Assembly: GCA_010093685.1 (NCBI GenBank)
Contig: MU006235.1
Location: forward strand, 1 to 64,000
DNA: 64,000 bases
Source: Ophiobolus disseminans
Taxonomy: Eukaryota > Ascomycota > Dothideomycetes > Pleosporales > Phaeosphaeriaceae
Direction: 5' to 3'
The notes beneath the pieces are model-generated. The model was not told the origin of the DNA, made no database searches, and saw only the letters and a list, made by a program, of their open reading frames with translations. Below are positions 1 through 10,348 of this stretch, piece after piece. The position numbers and the translations under genes were made by a program. Position 1 is the first letter of the stretch, and every line of letters starts with the position of its first letter.

Positions 1-1150
1 GACTCCGACAACAATACGAACAACGGGTTGCGACAACTAGTAGGTAGCGGCGACAGCAAAGCAGGTTAAGAGACACGTTTAGGTGTAGCTTTAGTGGCAA
101 CAGGTCTGCGCGGGCGCTTCTGCAACGCTAGGTTAACGCCTTGCTTAAAAGGCTGCTTCCGCTTACGCGCACGCTTTAGGGGCATTGTAGCAGCTTTAAA
201 TAGACGCTCGGCAAGCTTAACACTATAAAAAATCGATATACAAGCAATACTAGGTATATAAGCAGTTTCACGAGCGTGTGGATGTAGCTAATAGCCGCTG
301 CATTGCTCTACTAACTATTTACTATAGGAGTTAGTGTTCCTAGCCATTGCGCTAACCAAAAACAGGTGGTAACTAGTATTTCGAAAACTATAATATCATC
401 GCTATCTGCTATTGTGTGGGCAAAGGATCAAGATAAAACGCACGTGCCGTTGTCTATAACAACCTAAACCGTAGAAAATCTAAGTTTAGAGTGCCCTTGA
501 CTTTGCAGACATATTTTAGATAGTTGAACTTAGTAAAATGTTAGAATGTTGACCTCAAATTCACGGCTTCACAAGGCTACGAGAGTAGTCGAGCAGACCT
601 TCGAGAGCTAGGAAAACCTTACTCGATTTTAGAAAAGTAACACATCAGGGCATCACAGAAAATTTGAAGACGGGGTATAGGGACGCGAATTTTCTAGCAG
701 GGGTGCTAGAGGTAGAGTGTTGTAGTACAATAACTCTGCCTCCTTGCAACTAATCTTGTGATGCTCCCGTAGATAGCCCTTAATCTGCTCTAGCTATACT
801 GCATACCTACACTCTCTGCATGCTGCTACGCCGTACTCAGCTACGTGCGCAAAATATTGTTGCTTAGACATATGCTCTCGATGTGCTGCTGCTCCCAACA
901 CGGCGCTGCTCTCGGTGCGCTGCTTATCTTGACACGCTGCTGCTCTTAGCGCTTACTTAGACGCGGCTGATCTGCGCTCGCCAACATCACGACCGCGCGA
1001 TGAATCTGCGAACACTAAACTCTGAGCCCCTCAACCCTATAGATTCTTATGCTGCAATTCACGCAGGGCGTGCGCCTACCTGCGTTGAGCTACGTCTCTA
1101 TAGAAGCGGGAGTTGCCAAAAATTTTAGTGAGGCGAGGCGCTAGGCAAGG
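1..1150. other. No recognisable gene; decayed repeat-like DNA
   Basis: I find no convincing reading frame on either strand. The stretch contains short CTGCTG-rich patches around 830-960 and looks like old repeat sequence, in keeping with the relics immediately to its right. Confidence 0.4.
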
Positions 1151-1200
1151 GTGTTGTGCTCCGACGGGCGGTAATTGGCTGTAAAATGCACTCAACCTTC

Positions 1201-1690
1201 GTGGCATTTATTCATATATCTTAGCGGACGTAGCGGCGCTCGCGGAAGAAGGTCTGCACCTTGACTAGCTGCTAGAGCTGCGCTGCATGATCCTTGTACA
1301 AAGCTGCTGCAGAGGACGACCAGCGTGTAAGCTTAACACGATGCTGCTGGTTAATATGCTGTCGCATCTTTACGCGACTTGTGCTAATAAAGCTACAAAC
1401 TGCGCTATTGCTGCTACTGCTGCTGCCTCTCGTACAGCAGCAGAGGAATGCGTCCTGCGCCGGCCCGAGCGCGTTAATAGGGCTGCTGTAGGGCGCAGGC
1501 TAAGCTACCTCGCCTAGCAGGAGTAGAGGCAAGTCTTTGTACAAGGCAAGCAGCTCTTGTCGCTGCAGCGTAGGCATGTAGTGTTGCTTCTTGAGGTGGT
1601 AATCAAGGCCATAGACGGCGCAGCGATGCTCGTGGCATAGGAGCACGCTGTAGGCTGGATATCGCGTAAAAATAGCTAAACTGCCTTCTC
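1201..1690 (-). pseudogene. Relic of a C2H2-like (DUF3505-type) protein
   Basis: Read on the minus strand, one frame with a few stops shows a Cys/His segment (CHEHRCAVYGLDYHLKKQH), then a leucine-rich EVA stretch, then a second Cys/His segment ending in MRQHINQQH, and further down VQTFFRERR. This order is what I know from fungal C2H2/DUF3505 proteins that are often associated with helicase-type repeats. The family assignment is recognition from memory, not a search. Stops at about 1497-1499 and 1275 interrupt it, so it is not functional. No start or flanking exons could be found. Confidence 0.45.
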
Positions 1691-1725
1691 TTTCTCCTCT
1701 GCTACCTTGCATATTGCTCTCTATT

Positions 1726-1757
1726 GCGTGTATAGCGTGTATAGCGTGTATAGCGTG
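1726..1757. repeat. 9-bp tandem repeat GCGTGTATA
   Basis: Three exact copies of GCGTGTATA (1726-1752) followed by a partial copy. It lies just left of the 23-bp repeat. Confidence 0.85.
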
Positions 1758-1788
1758 TGCGCTGGGCATGAAGAGCAGGCAGAGCGAT

Positions 1789-1850
1789 CGCGCAACTATG
1801 GCTTTGATGTTCGCGCAACTATGGCTTTGATGTTCGCGCAACTATGGCTC
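1789..1850. repeat. 23-bp tandem repeat
   Basis: Two full copies of a 23-bp unit beginning CGCGCAACTATGGC (1789-1811 and 1812-1834) plus a partial third. The core GCGCAACTATGGC resembles the arms of the palindrome at 1881-1910. Confidence 0.85.
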
Positions 1851-1880
1851 CGCACTAGCGCTGCAGCCAATTAGAGATTG

Positions 1881-1910
1881 CGCAACTATAGCACCGGAGC
1901 TATAGTTGCG
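1881..1910. repeat. Perfect 12-bp inverted repeat with 6-bp loop
   Basis: CGCAACTATAGC (1881-1892) is matched exactly by its reverse complement at 1899-1910, separated by ACCGGA. It could form a hairpin. The arm differs by one base from the repeated CGCAACTATGGC motif just upstream. It sits about 60 bp left of the first recognisable copia coding sequence. Confidence 0.85.
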
Positions 1911-1967
1911 GGTGTTTATATAGAGAGCGTACACTACATAAGATAGTCACTAGCATACGTCTAGACC

Positions 1968-4345
1968 TCTCCCGACTCTACGCTATTAGAAGCCGTGGAT
2001 TTGTGCTAAACAAGCACCTTCTAAGAGGAGACAAGCTTAAAGAACGCACCTTTGAGAGTTTCCTTCTAGGGTATAATGCCTTAAACATCTATCAAGTATA
2101 GCTGCTAGCCACTAATCGTGTCATCCGCGTACGTAATATACGTTTCATTAATAAGCTTTACAAGGATAAGCTGTCTACTCTACCTGTAAGTCCTTATATC
2201 ATTAAGACTGCACATATTCCTAAGGAGGAACACTATAGTGATACTATCGTAGTTGCGCAGCCAATGCAACAGCGACAAACTACTACCTCTCCTCCGCTGC
2301 AGAAGCAGGTCCAACAACTGCCTACGCTAATGACTACTGCTTGCAGCACACCTGCTTAGTTTGAGACATATACTCAAAGCCCCTCTTCTAATCTAGTAGA
2401 ACAACAGCTATTGCAGGAGTCCTCTGCTTTAAGGACCTCTCAGCATACAACACCTAGGGGGTGGAACAATAACGCTAATAACGCTGAGGTCTATATACTA
2501 GATCGACGACAGAACAACGCTCCGCAACGACGAGATCCAGACCTCTCCTAGGACAATATCATCACTAGCAGACGCCGCCGCTATGCCCACTTTATTGAGG
2601 CTAGTCGTTCAACAAAGTACTATGCATTTGCTGCTACAATTGCACAAGCACATGAGGCTACCACTCTTGCCTTACAATCTAGGATAAAGCATAATTCTAC
2701 ACGCATCTATCGCGATGACCTGCCCCCTCTACTACGTCACTAGAAGGAGCTTAAGAATCACCTACATAGGACGCATTTTGAAGCTGCTGCTCACACTAAG
2801 TTCAATAACTGCTGGAACAAGGGCACCTTTGCTAAGCTAGATATCACAGCCTTATACATTGATGATGCTGTACCTTTGATGTAGGTATTTACCTACAAGT
2901 TCGATGAGGATAGTTATCTGCTTAAGCACAAGGCCCGCCTTGTTATCTGTAGAGATCTACAAGAGCAGTATAGCGACATATACGCAGCTACTCTAGCTGC
3001 ACGCCTCTTCTAAGCTCTTATAGCGCTTGCATGTGCGTTCAACCTCAAGGCTATGCAATACGATGTGCTAAATGCCTTCCTTAATGCTCCTCTAGATCGA
3101 ACTCTCTATGTAAGAACACTAGATGGCCAGCTCCTTCGACTTCTACGCGCTCTCTACGGCCTCAAAGAAGCCCTACGCCTGTGGGCTATGCACTTCTAGG
3201 AGTCACTGCGTAGGCTTGGCCTACATCCTGTCCATGGATTTCTATGCCTTTAGATAAATAATAGAGTTATCCTCTTTTTCTATGTGGATGATATTATTAT
3301 CCTCTATCACCTAGACTACTAGGAGGATTTTAACAAGCTTGAACAACAGCTTATCAAGCTCTACAATCTCCGCTAGATTGGACATGTTAAGTAGTTCCTT
3401 AGTATCTGAGTTGAGCGCAATCTTGCTAGCCGCCAGCTCTATCTCATCTAGGACGCATTTATCAACAAGGTCTGCACTCAGTTTGACCTTATCCGCGCTG
3501 ATAGAAAGTACCCATCTACACCTCTCTTATCCACCTCAAGGATGCTACCCTTTGAAGGCATTTCAGAGCCTTCAAACACTAAGAATTACCAGCGCCTAGT
3601 AGGCAACCTGGCCTACATTGAGGTTATGACACGACCTGACGTTGCACACGCTCACTCAGTCCTTGCAAGGTTTCTTATAAATCCTGGACCAATCCACCTC
3701 TCTGAAGTTAAGCACGTGTGGCAATACCTGTACGGTACTAGATACCTTGCCATTAGTGCTCGAGGGGGTAAGCCTACTCAGGCCTATGCTACAAAGGTCG
3801 ACTCAACTACTCCCACCTTCTTTGGTGCTGCTGATGCATCATTTGGAGACAATGTTGAAACTCGTCAGTCATCTGCCGGGTACATCTTCATGCTCTATGG
3901 CATGCCTATTGACTGGAAAGCCACTATGCTGCGATCCGTCACCCAATCCACCACTGAGGCAGAGCTATATGCACTCTCTGCTGCTGGTGTTGAGTCTCAA
4001 TACTGGGACCGCTTTTGCCGCAATATTGGCTTTATACTTTACACCAAGAAGGCTCTCTAGTGTAACAATGCTCAGACTATACGCCTTGTTGAAGGCAATG
4101 CTGATCGCATCCAAACCAAGCTTTGCCATGTTGATATCCATCAAATGTGGCTTTGCCAGGAAGTGGATGCTGGAAGAATCACTGTAGAGTGGAAGCCCAC
4201 TGCTGACATGCCTGCTGATGGCTTCACAAAGCTGCTTCCTCGACAGAAGCATGAGAACTTTATACGCCAGCTTGGCTTGAAGGACATCTATCATCTTATT
4301 GTCAAGAACTCTCCTCATCCCGTACCCCTTGGTCAGTTGGACTAG
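1968..4345 (+). pseudogene. Ty1/copia pol polyprotein (IN C-term, RT, RNase H), RIP-damaged
   Basis: The translated frame begins in the integrase C-terminal region (RGFVLNKHL, then GYNALNIYQ). RT follows with a KFDEDSYLLKHKARLV stretch, AMQYDVLNAFLNAPL, ALYGLKEALRLW and the FFYVDDIIIL catalytic box near 3280-3300. RNase H shows NYQRLVGNLAYI, RPDVAHAHS, AADASFGDN and STTEAELYAL, ending with ADGFTKLL. Many codons expected to be Trp or Gln are TAG (for example 2099-2101) and one is TAA. TGG-to-TAG and CAG/CAA-to-TAG/TAA all need only C-to-T changes at CpA on one strand or the other, the RIP signature. The part from 3542 to 4345 is least damaged. It is not coding-competent. Confidence 0.88.
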
Positions 4346-4429
4346 CTGTGCTATGCTGCACGCATTTTGCTCTCTTTACACTTTTGCTGTTTGTGAGGTT
4401 TCCATCCAACATGGATACCTCAGGGGGTG

Positions 4430-4591
4430 TGTCAGCCTGGCACCTCAGTTCACATGGTACACTGTGGACTGCATCTCCACGTGACTCTTAGTCACTGGCT
4501 TACTCATCATGTTGTGTATATAATCGCTCTATGTAGCTCTCTCAATACAACAACCTTCTTCTCACTTTTGCCCTGTCTCCTACATCCGACA
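4430..4591 (+). repeat. 3' LTR of the Ty1/copia element (162 bp)
   Basis: Starts TGTCAGCCTGG and ends CCGACA, i.e. TG...CA. It is preceded by a G-rich polypurine tract and contains a TATA-like TGTATATAATCG. It matches the solo LTR at 59203-59364 over its full length with four substitutions by my alignment. Confidence 0.92.
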
Positions 4592-5598
4592 CAGCCCTTC
4601 GACATCGGCGAGGTTGCCAGATTCATCGGTAACTACATCCGCAATAATTGCTTTGATAAGCTTCAAGACAGACTTATGTGCATAGCGGATTCTCAACACT
4701 CAGAACTAGGCATGAAGGACGATAAAGCTAAAACTCTAGCGCTATACCTTTCTAAGGCTGTAGACTATGCGAAGAGTGGCAAGGAGGTTAATCTAGTCAG
4801 GGACGTCCTTAGCAACCCGAAATTTGCTGTTAGTGCGAAGCCAGACTTCCTGCGCCCGCTCACCCACAAGGCGTTCCTCGGTCGTCAAGGAGAATATCAC
4901 GAGTCTCAGGGCCTGCTGGGCAGACTTTACCGCCAGATCGGCGCCGTACAGTATGACGCCCCGCGAGCCATGGAGAACGCCAGCATCCATACCAAGCTCA
5001 ATCCTCTTTTCTCGGAGTTTAGAAACTTCAAGCATCCGCAGTTTGGCAGCGAGACACGGGGTAGCTTGGTAGCGCTAGTCGACTACTAACTCTCGCAGTA
5101 CCAAGCATACATTACGACGCAGCGTGTGCATCCTGATGACGAGGTTGATTTGTTCCTCCGCAAAGCACAGGACAACTTTCCAAATCCCTTCGTCTTGAGC
5201 CTGGTTCGGGGCATTCTCGAAATTATGAGCAGCAGGGATGTGCTGCGAAAGATCCCTGGAGAGGAAAAACACGTGTGTCTGCATGACCCAGACGGCGCCA
5301 AAGCGTTCTTCCGCAATTGTCTTTTCTATATATGGTAGGTGCCTATGCTGTTTCATTTTTGCCGGTGACTAAGCATTCGTCTAGGACTTTTGCAGGAGAG
5401 CAATGCGACGGCAGACATAGCCGCGATGGCGAGGAATGGCATGGCCACAGTTATGCCTGGCTGTGTCTGTATGCATTGTATTGCGAGAAGCTTCCTTTTG
5501 AAATTTGGACTGAGGAACAGTATCGTGCGGCTGTTCGCGACGATTCTGACTTTGTGAAGGCAATTGAGCAAAGGATGCGAAAGCTGGTGTATCGCTAG
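4592..5598 (+). pseudogene. C-terminal fragment of an RNA-dependent RNA polymerase (QDE-1/SAD-1 type)
   Basis: The frame directly after the LTR reads FIGNYIRNNCFDKLQDRLM, then LALYLSKAVDYAKSGK, then a KPDFLR segment, HPQFGSE and a Gln-rich SQYQAY helix. This order (Y-I/M-N-N...; ...LSxAVDxxKSG; KPD) is what I know from the region C-terminal to the catalytic site of eukaryotic RdRPs. The end reads SYAWLCLYALYCEKLPF and stops at 5596-5598. The N-terminal catalytic part is absent: the copia LTR takes its place. A TAA (5087-5089) lies in frame, and the reading frame changes between about 5336 and 5390, where an intron or a frameshift is needed and I could not find a phase-consistent splice. RdRPs act in quelling and meiotic silencing, so the broken gene would be a genome-defence gene. 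Confidence 0.72.
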
Positions 5599-5793
5599 AG
5601 TATAGATGTACACTAAAACTAAGCCTTCGCGAATGTTCCAGCAGAGGGGGAAAGGCGCAAGTAGTACAATCGCCTTGCCAATACGGCTTCGGATGATAGC
5701 AGCGATCTTTTCGGTGCATTTGATCATTCTACACGCGGAAGTACGACTCCCTTGGCTACGCTCTCGCTTGCTTTGAGTTCTGTAGCGACAGCA

Positions 5794-6915
5794 TTAAGCC
5801 ACACCATTATTGATTTGCTCTTGGATCATGACCTCAATGAGTTCCGGCGTCAGCACCTCCTTCCAGGCCTGTTGCAAAATCGACGCAACCCACGCCCGTG
5901 ACGGGTATGCGTCTATCATCGACCGCTTTCCAAACACTTTATGCGCAATGAAGACGAACATTCGCGCCGTGCTCAAATTCAACGTCCTTTCCCGCTCGAA
6001 TTCCTCGGCGATTTCAAGCATGACCTCGTACGCCACGTCGCCGTATTCCTTGCTGTAATCAGCCACGATGTTGGTGGAACTGACGAGGCCTAAAAGGCCG
6101 TAGATGGTGTCTCGCTGATCGGTGCACCTGTTAGAATTATAGCGTAGCATACAACTCGCCAGGCTGAAATTCCTGACTTTTCGACGCTGGCTCGCAGCAA
6201 CTAACTTGGCACCGTCGCCCTCTTCCAAAGCACTCGAAGGAGAAGACCCAAAGCGTCGGTCTCGGAGAAGATACGCAGCTGCTTTCGGAACACAATGCAG
6301 GGATGTCGTCGCTGCCAGATCACACATGGGCGCTTCGGGCACCCACACACGCCCACACAACAGCCGGACCTCACGCGCAAGCAGAATTTCCTGAATGATC
6401 CAGATTCGCTCAAAATAGAGATTGAAGAAAAGCAGCTGCAAGTACTCCGTCCGCCCCGTCGTCGCATAGTGCTCTGCGGCCATGACTTCATACTCGTCGG
6501 CGCCGAGCCACGCCACGACAAATGCACATGTGCGGTATATCTGGCTCATCAGCCGGACTTGGTGGTTTCGCTCTTGAGTCGAGGATTGGTTGATGCAGAT
6601 GTAATCGATCCATAGATATTTTGTGTTGGCTGCGTCGTTGCGGAAGTGGAGGAGGAAGTTGAAGAGGTTTTCGCGGACGATGCATAGCTTGTGGTTTAAC
6701 ATGATGGTGTGCGTTGGCGTTGCGGGGCCCCACATGTATGATAGGCCCATAAACGGTGGAGCATTTTCGATGTGGTAGGCTTCGAGGTCGCAATGGATGA
6801 GTGACTCGGATGTGCTGGAGTGGAGTTTCAACAGGCGGATTTCCTGTTCGGAGTCGTCGAGCGGTGTGTGTGTGAAGGTTAAAGGAGGGTTAGGGTGTTT
6901 CGACGAATACGACAT
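5794..6915 (-). CDS. HET-domain (heterokaryon incompatibility-type) protein, 373 aa
   Basis: A single uninterrupted exon. The HET domain blocks are clear: IRLLKLHSS near residue 26, PPFMGLSYMWGPA near 54-65, the central YLWIDYICINQ at about 97-107, then ERNHQVRLMSQIYRTCAFVVAWLG, and later FERIWIIQEILLAREV. Near residue 260 comes CTDQRDTIYGLLGL, the usual C-terminal block. HET proteins trigger cell death after fusion of incompatible hyphae or act in related recognition; which of these applies here is unknown. The product is shorter than many family members but has no stop or frameshift, unlike the relics on both sides. It is transcribed away from the pogo element to its right. Confidence 0.9.
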   Translation of the reverse strand: MSYSSKHPNPPLTFTHTPLDDSEQEIRLLKLHSSTSESLIHCDLEAYHIENAPPFMGLSYMWGPATPTHTIMLNHKLCIVRENLFNFLLHFRNDAANTKYLWIDYICINQSSTQERNHQVRLMSQIYRTCAFVVAWLGADEYEVMAAEHYATTGRTEYLQLLFFNLYFERIWIIQEILLAREVRLLCGRVWVPEAPMCDLAATTSLHCVPKAAAYLLRDRRFGSSPSSALEEGDGAKLVAASQRRKVRNFSLASCMLRYNSNRCTDQRDTIYGLLGLVSSTNIVADYSKEYGDVAYEVMLEIAEEFERERTLNLSTARMFVFIAHKVFGKRSMIDAYPSRAWVASILQQAWKEVLTPELIEVMIQEQINNGVA

Positions 6916-7695
6916 TTGGATCCCAAGAAAGTCAAGAATCCAAGAGGCATGCTGCTGTGTTCGATGCGTTTCCCAGACAGGCTGCCATGACTACGCTTAT
7001 GACGACATTGGGCGTTGAGCGATGTTGAAGCGGGGCACGAACGCCACAAAACCCATGCTGGGGAAAGTCGAGCGCATGGTTGACTTTATCACGGAACATT
7101 GCTTTACACACTCCCACCAGACGTTCGACGGCAATAGATATTGCCTTCGTACATGTTTGCTCTTGGGTGGCCCGGTTCACGATATGGAGTGGCTCCCAGC
7201 TACATCTTTCCACCTCCATAGGCTTAGCATATAGAACTACTTGAATTCATCTCTGTGTAGGTGTACTCAGACACTGCTAGTGAACATTATAGTCTTAATG
7301 TAATAGCCTAGGGTCCGCCAAGTGTTCAAAGTTTCACTGACCGTGTATATGTATGCAAACAGCTCTGGTCATGTCTCAGCGAAGGTGGAATGGTACAAGA
7401 TCAAGCACAGTATATCGTATGAACCGGCACACCATCGGGCCGTCGTCCGAGATTCCGCGAATCCTTGCTGCGCCTGGGAGGCCACTCGGATGCAAGAGAG
7501 CCATCCCCACCGCTTGTTATCTTCCGATGTTCCATGCACTAGACATTTACCGAATGTTTACACAGCGGATGAGTCTTGGAAGTTTCTAGCATGTGCAGTC
7601 TATACATGCTTACCCCCTTGGTCCCTGTAGCGGCGGAAGCGCACGTATCGATTGTCGGCCCGGTGCCGGCCGCAAGACGATGATCGCCGTAAAGA
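6916..7695. other. Intergenic, upstream of HET gene
   Basis: No convincing gene in about 780 bp. It should hold the promoter of the minus-strand HET gene; its right edge is the TA target site of the pogo element. Confidence 0.5.
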
Positions 7696-7697
7696 TA

Positions 7698-7738
7698 CCG
7701 TGCGTGCGCACTAGTCGCCCGTGTTCAGTACTCGCCCG
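7698..7738. repeat. Left terminal inverted repeat (41 bp)
   Basis: Exact reverse complement of 9774-9814; the sequences diverge right after CTCGCCCG. Confidence 0.93.
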
Positions 7739-7850
7739 CAAAACCAACATGCTCACCTCAACTTCAGTGATCAATACCTCAACAACCACATGCTCAAATT
7801 GAATTATTTTTGGCTCTAGCTACTCTGGAGAGGCATGCGACAGATCTGTA

Positions 7851-9716
7851 CTAACTATATCTGGATGGTTTGTTGATGGTGCGGCCCCTGGAGTTGGTTT
7901 TAGCTGGAGGTGCTGGTGAAGGCTCTGGGGACTGCACTTGAGCTGCACGCCCACCACGGGCCTGTTTTGGCCTGCGCTCTGCTAGATGAGCTTTTGAAGC
8001 TTTGCGCTTGCCTGTTTGGGCAGTTGTAGAGGCCTGCTTGTTGTTTTGAGCAGCCTTTTTGGCCTCACGCGCAGCAGCCTTCTCAGCCTTCATCTGATCT
8101 CTCTCTATCTTGAGTCTATCTCTCTCCAAACAACGCTCCTCCTTCTGCTGCTCTCTAAGAAGCTTGGCAGAAGCCTGAAGGTCCTTCCTGACAGCCTTTG
8201 CACGCTTTTCCTCCTCTTTTTCCTGGTCCTTCACTGCTTCACAAGCACGGGCCTCTCTTAGCTTCCTTGGAGACCAAAAGACAGCACCCCCATGATACTC
8301 CTTGCGCTGCTGCAAGTCAAGAGGCTTCTTTCGATACTTGCGCTTCTTTCTGGCTTCAAGGGCAAGCTCCAAGCCACTGTTTTCATCTTGAAGTAGCTGG
8401 TTTTGGACATGGAGCTGGTGAAAGGCCTGGGAGAGCTTTTTGGACTCGTCTGAAGCTGGATTGGTTGCTGAGCGTACGAGGCTGTTCAGATAGCTGAAGG
8501 GCACCTCACTGAGAGGCCTCTTACTTCCCAATTGCTTGTAGGAGCTCTTATCTTTGAAGTGACGTAGTACAACCTTAGGATTGCGTGGCCATATACCAGT
8601 AGCCTCAAAGGAGCTGAGGACAAGCTTCATAGTGAAGGAGGACTGCCAGGCTCTCCAGAACAATGGGAAGAAGTCTCCTTTTGAGATGGGGACCTTCCCA
8701 AGGCTCTGGTGAAGGTAGGTGGTAAGCTCATTAGAGTAGGCCTGTGAGAGAGGTTTGAAGCAAACTACATCAAGTGGCTGCAGCGTATGGGTGGCATGAG
8801 GTGGGAATACCATGACCAGGATCCTGTGAAGGTCACAGTACTCAAAAAACTCCATGGTGAGGTGACTACTATAGCCATCCAGGATAAGTAGCCTCCAATC
8901 ACGCCCTCTGCGCGCTTTTTTCTTTGTGTGCTGGTCAAAGACCTGCTCTAACCAGGCTAACCCTATCTTGTCATTTGTCTATCTAGTTGGTGTTGAGGAT
9001 ACAAACACCTTATGCTCCCCAGCTTCAATATCAGCTACCCAGTCTTCTTGGATTGTACAGTTATCAGAGGAGTACAAAATACCAGGTGGTAGTACCTCTC
9101 CATCTGCACAAACAGTTGCTAAAACAGTTATCCACTTACAAGAGCCATCTTGAAGTGCATCCTTCACCTGCCCTCTCTCCTAAACGTCCCTACTAAAGAC
9201 GCGTTTTGAGCGTCCCAGCACACCAATCATGAAGCCTTTCTTATCCATATTATATATATTACACCTCTTGATATTGTACAAAAGCATCTTTGAGTAAAGG
9301 AGATCAAAGTATTGCTCGTACTTGTTGTATGAATCGGCTTAGTAGCGGTTGCGGTCCATCCCAGAGGTCCATTTTAAGATAAGAGGATGCTTGTTCCGAT
9401 GGAGGAAGCGCGTCACCCATAACGCGCTGCAAGGTGACCCAGCAATAGAGGACGCGTAATTTTGTATCATAGATCTCGTAGGAGCTAGCCCTTTCTTATG
9501 CTAATCTTCAATATACTGTACAAGCTCAGCTTCTTGTTGTGGTAGCACTTTGAGTCTGGAGGTGTGAAAGGTCTCGTGCGGGGTCTAACAGCCTTGGTGT
9601 CTTTAGGACAAGGTAGATCTGCTCACACCAAACTTGTCAGCAATTTTTGTATAGCAAACCTTTTCGCCTGGTTGCAGGGAATTAATTGCTGCAAGCGCAG
9701 CCTGCATTGGAGCCAT
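7851..9716 (-). pseudogene. Pogo/Fot1 transposase (HTH_psq, CENP-B-type HTH, DDE), broken
   Basis: The N-terminus near 9716 shows a psq-type helix-turn-helix (YTKIADKFGVSRSTLS). The catalytic core has NMDKKGF (about 9231-9250), LLILDGYSSH (about 8870-8900) and LQPLDVVCF (Asp near 8771), which fits the DDD triad of Fot1/pogo. The C-terminal third is a long Lys/Glu/Arg-rich coiled coil (about 8050-8300) followed by a basic, proline-rich tail. Several in-frame TAG and one TAA codon lie between 8950 and 9620, all explainable as CpA-to-TpA changes. Only the C-terminal 334 codons (7851-8855) remain open. Confidence 0.9.
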
Positions 9717-9773
9717 GGTGGTGAAGTTGTGATGCGTTGAAGTTGGTGGCTTGTCTGGTGTTTTGGTGTTCGT

Positions 9774-9814
9774 CGGGCGAGTACTGAACACGGGCGACTA
9801 GTGCGCACGCACGG
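9774..9814. repeat. Right terminal inverted repeat (41 bp)
   Basis: Exact reverse complement of 7698-7738, flanked on the right by TA at 9815-9816. Confidence 0.93.
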
Positions 9815-9816
9815 TA

Positions 9817-10348
9817 TGCGAAGACACATAGTCTACCAGGTCTTCACCAATGCCAGGCACTTGGTTGACAGTGCTGTTCAAATGCACGAACACGTGTTAA
9901 CGCCATGGAATGAGTAAGGGATCACAACAGGCAGTCGATACAAAAGCAAGGCGTGCGATAGTGCGGCGTCGTGGACAAAGCAAGTCCAGTTGGCCAACAG
10001 CCCTGTCTGCATCGTGCCATCACGCATGCACTTGCAACGTCCGCAATACTACCGAAACGGGAAGACATACAAGACGCGTGCCTTTCTCGGCCCGTGCGTA
10101 CAGTGACCATCCTAAGAGCGTCGGTCCAATGCATCACAATGGCCAAGTAGCTGTGCGTTTTGTATGCCTTTCTGTTTGAGTAGTGTATTACGGCAATTGC
10201 AGCTCAACTTGGCAAGTAATTGCAATTACTACAGCGCAGAAAACAACGCTGGGACAGCTTGTACCTGCCCCTGATATAAACATGTGTGCGCAACACATTG
10301 CGCCATCGCACAGATATCGCTCGCCATATGCTAATATCGCAGTAAGAC
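9817..10348. other. Intergenic, no gene seen
   Basis: About 530 bp between the pogo element and the DUG2-like relic. The short frames present have no recognisable features. Confidence 0.45.

Larger units (their letters stand above)
1955..4591 (+). mobile_element. 5'-truncated Ty1/copia retrotransposon with 3' LTR
   Basis: The element comprises the C-terminal end of integrase, reverse transcriptase, RNase H, a purine-rich tract at about 4421-4429 and a 162-bp LTR at 4430-4591. There is no 5' LTR, gag or integrase core in the window, so the left end is missing or was replaced by older repeat DNA. The LTR runs directly into the RdRP fragment at 4592. A near-identical solo LTR occurs at 59203-59364. 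Element type is supported by the domain order integrase-RT-RNase H, which distinguishes copia from gypsy. Confidence 0.88.
7698..9814 (-). mobile_element. Pogo/Fot1-type DNA transposon, 2.1 kb, with perfect TIRs and TA target duplication
   Basis: Terminal inverted repeats of 41 bp (7698-7738 and 9774-9814) match exactly; the outer end reads CCGTGCGTGCGCACTAGTCG. Both ends are flanked by TA (7696-7697 and 9815-9816), the target duplication of the Tc1/mariner/pogo superfamily. Inside is one minus-strand transposase gene with stop codons. The element is therefore complete structurally but non-autonomous. Confidence 0.93.
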
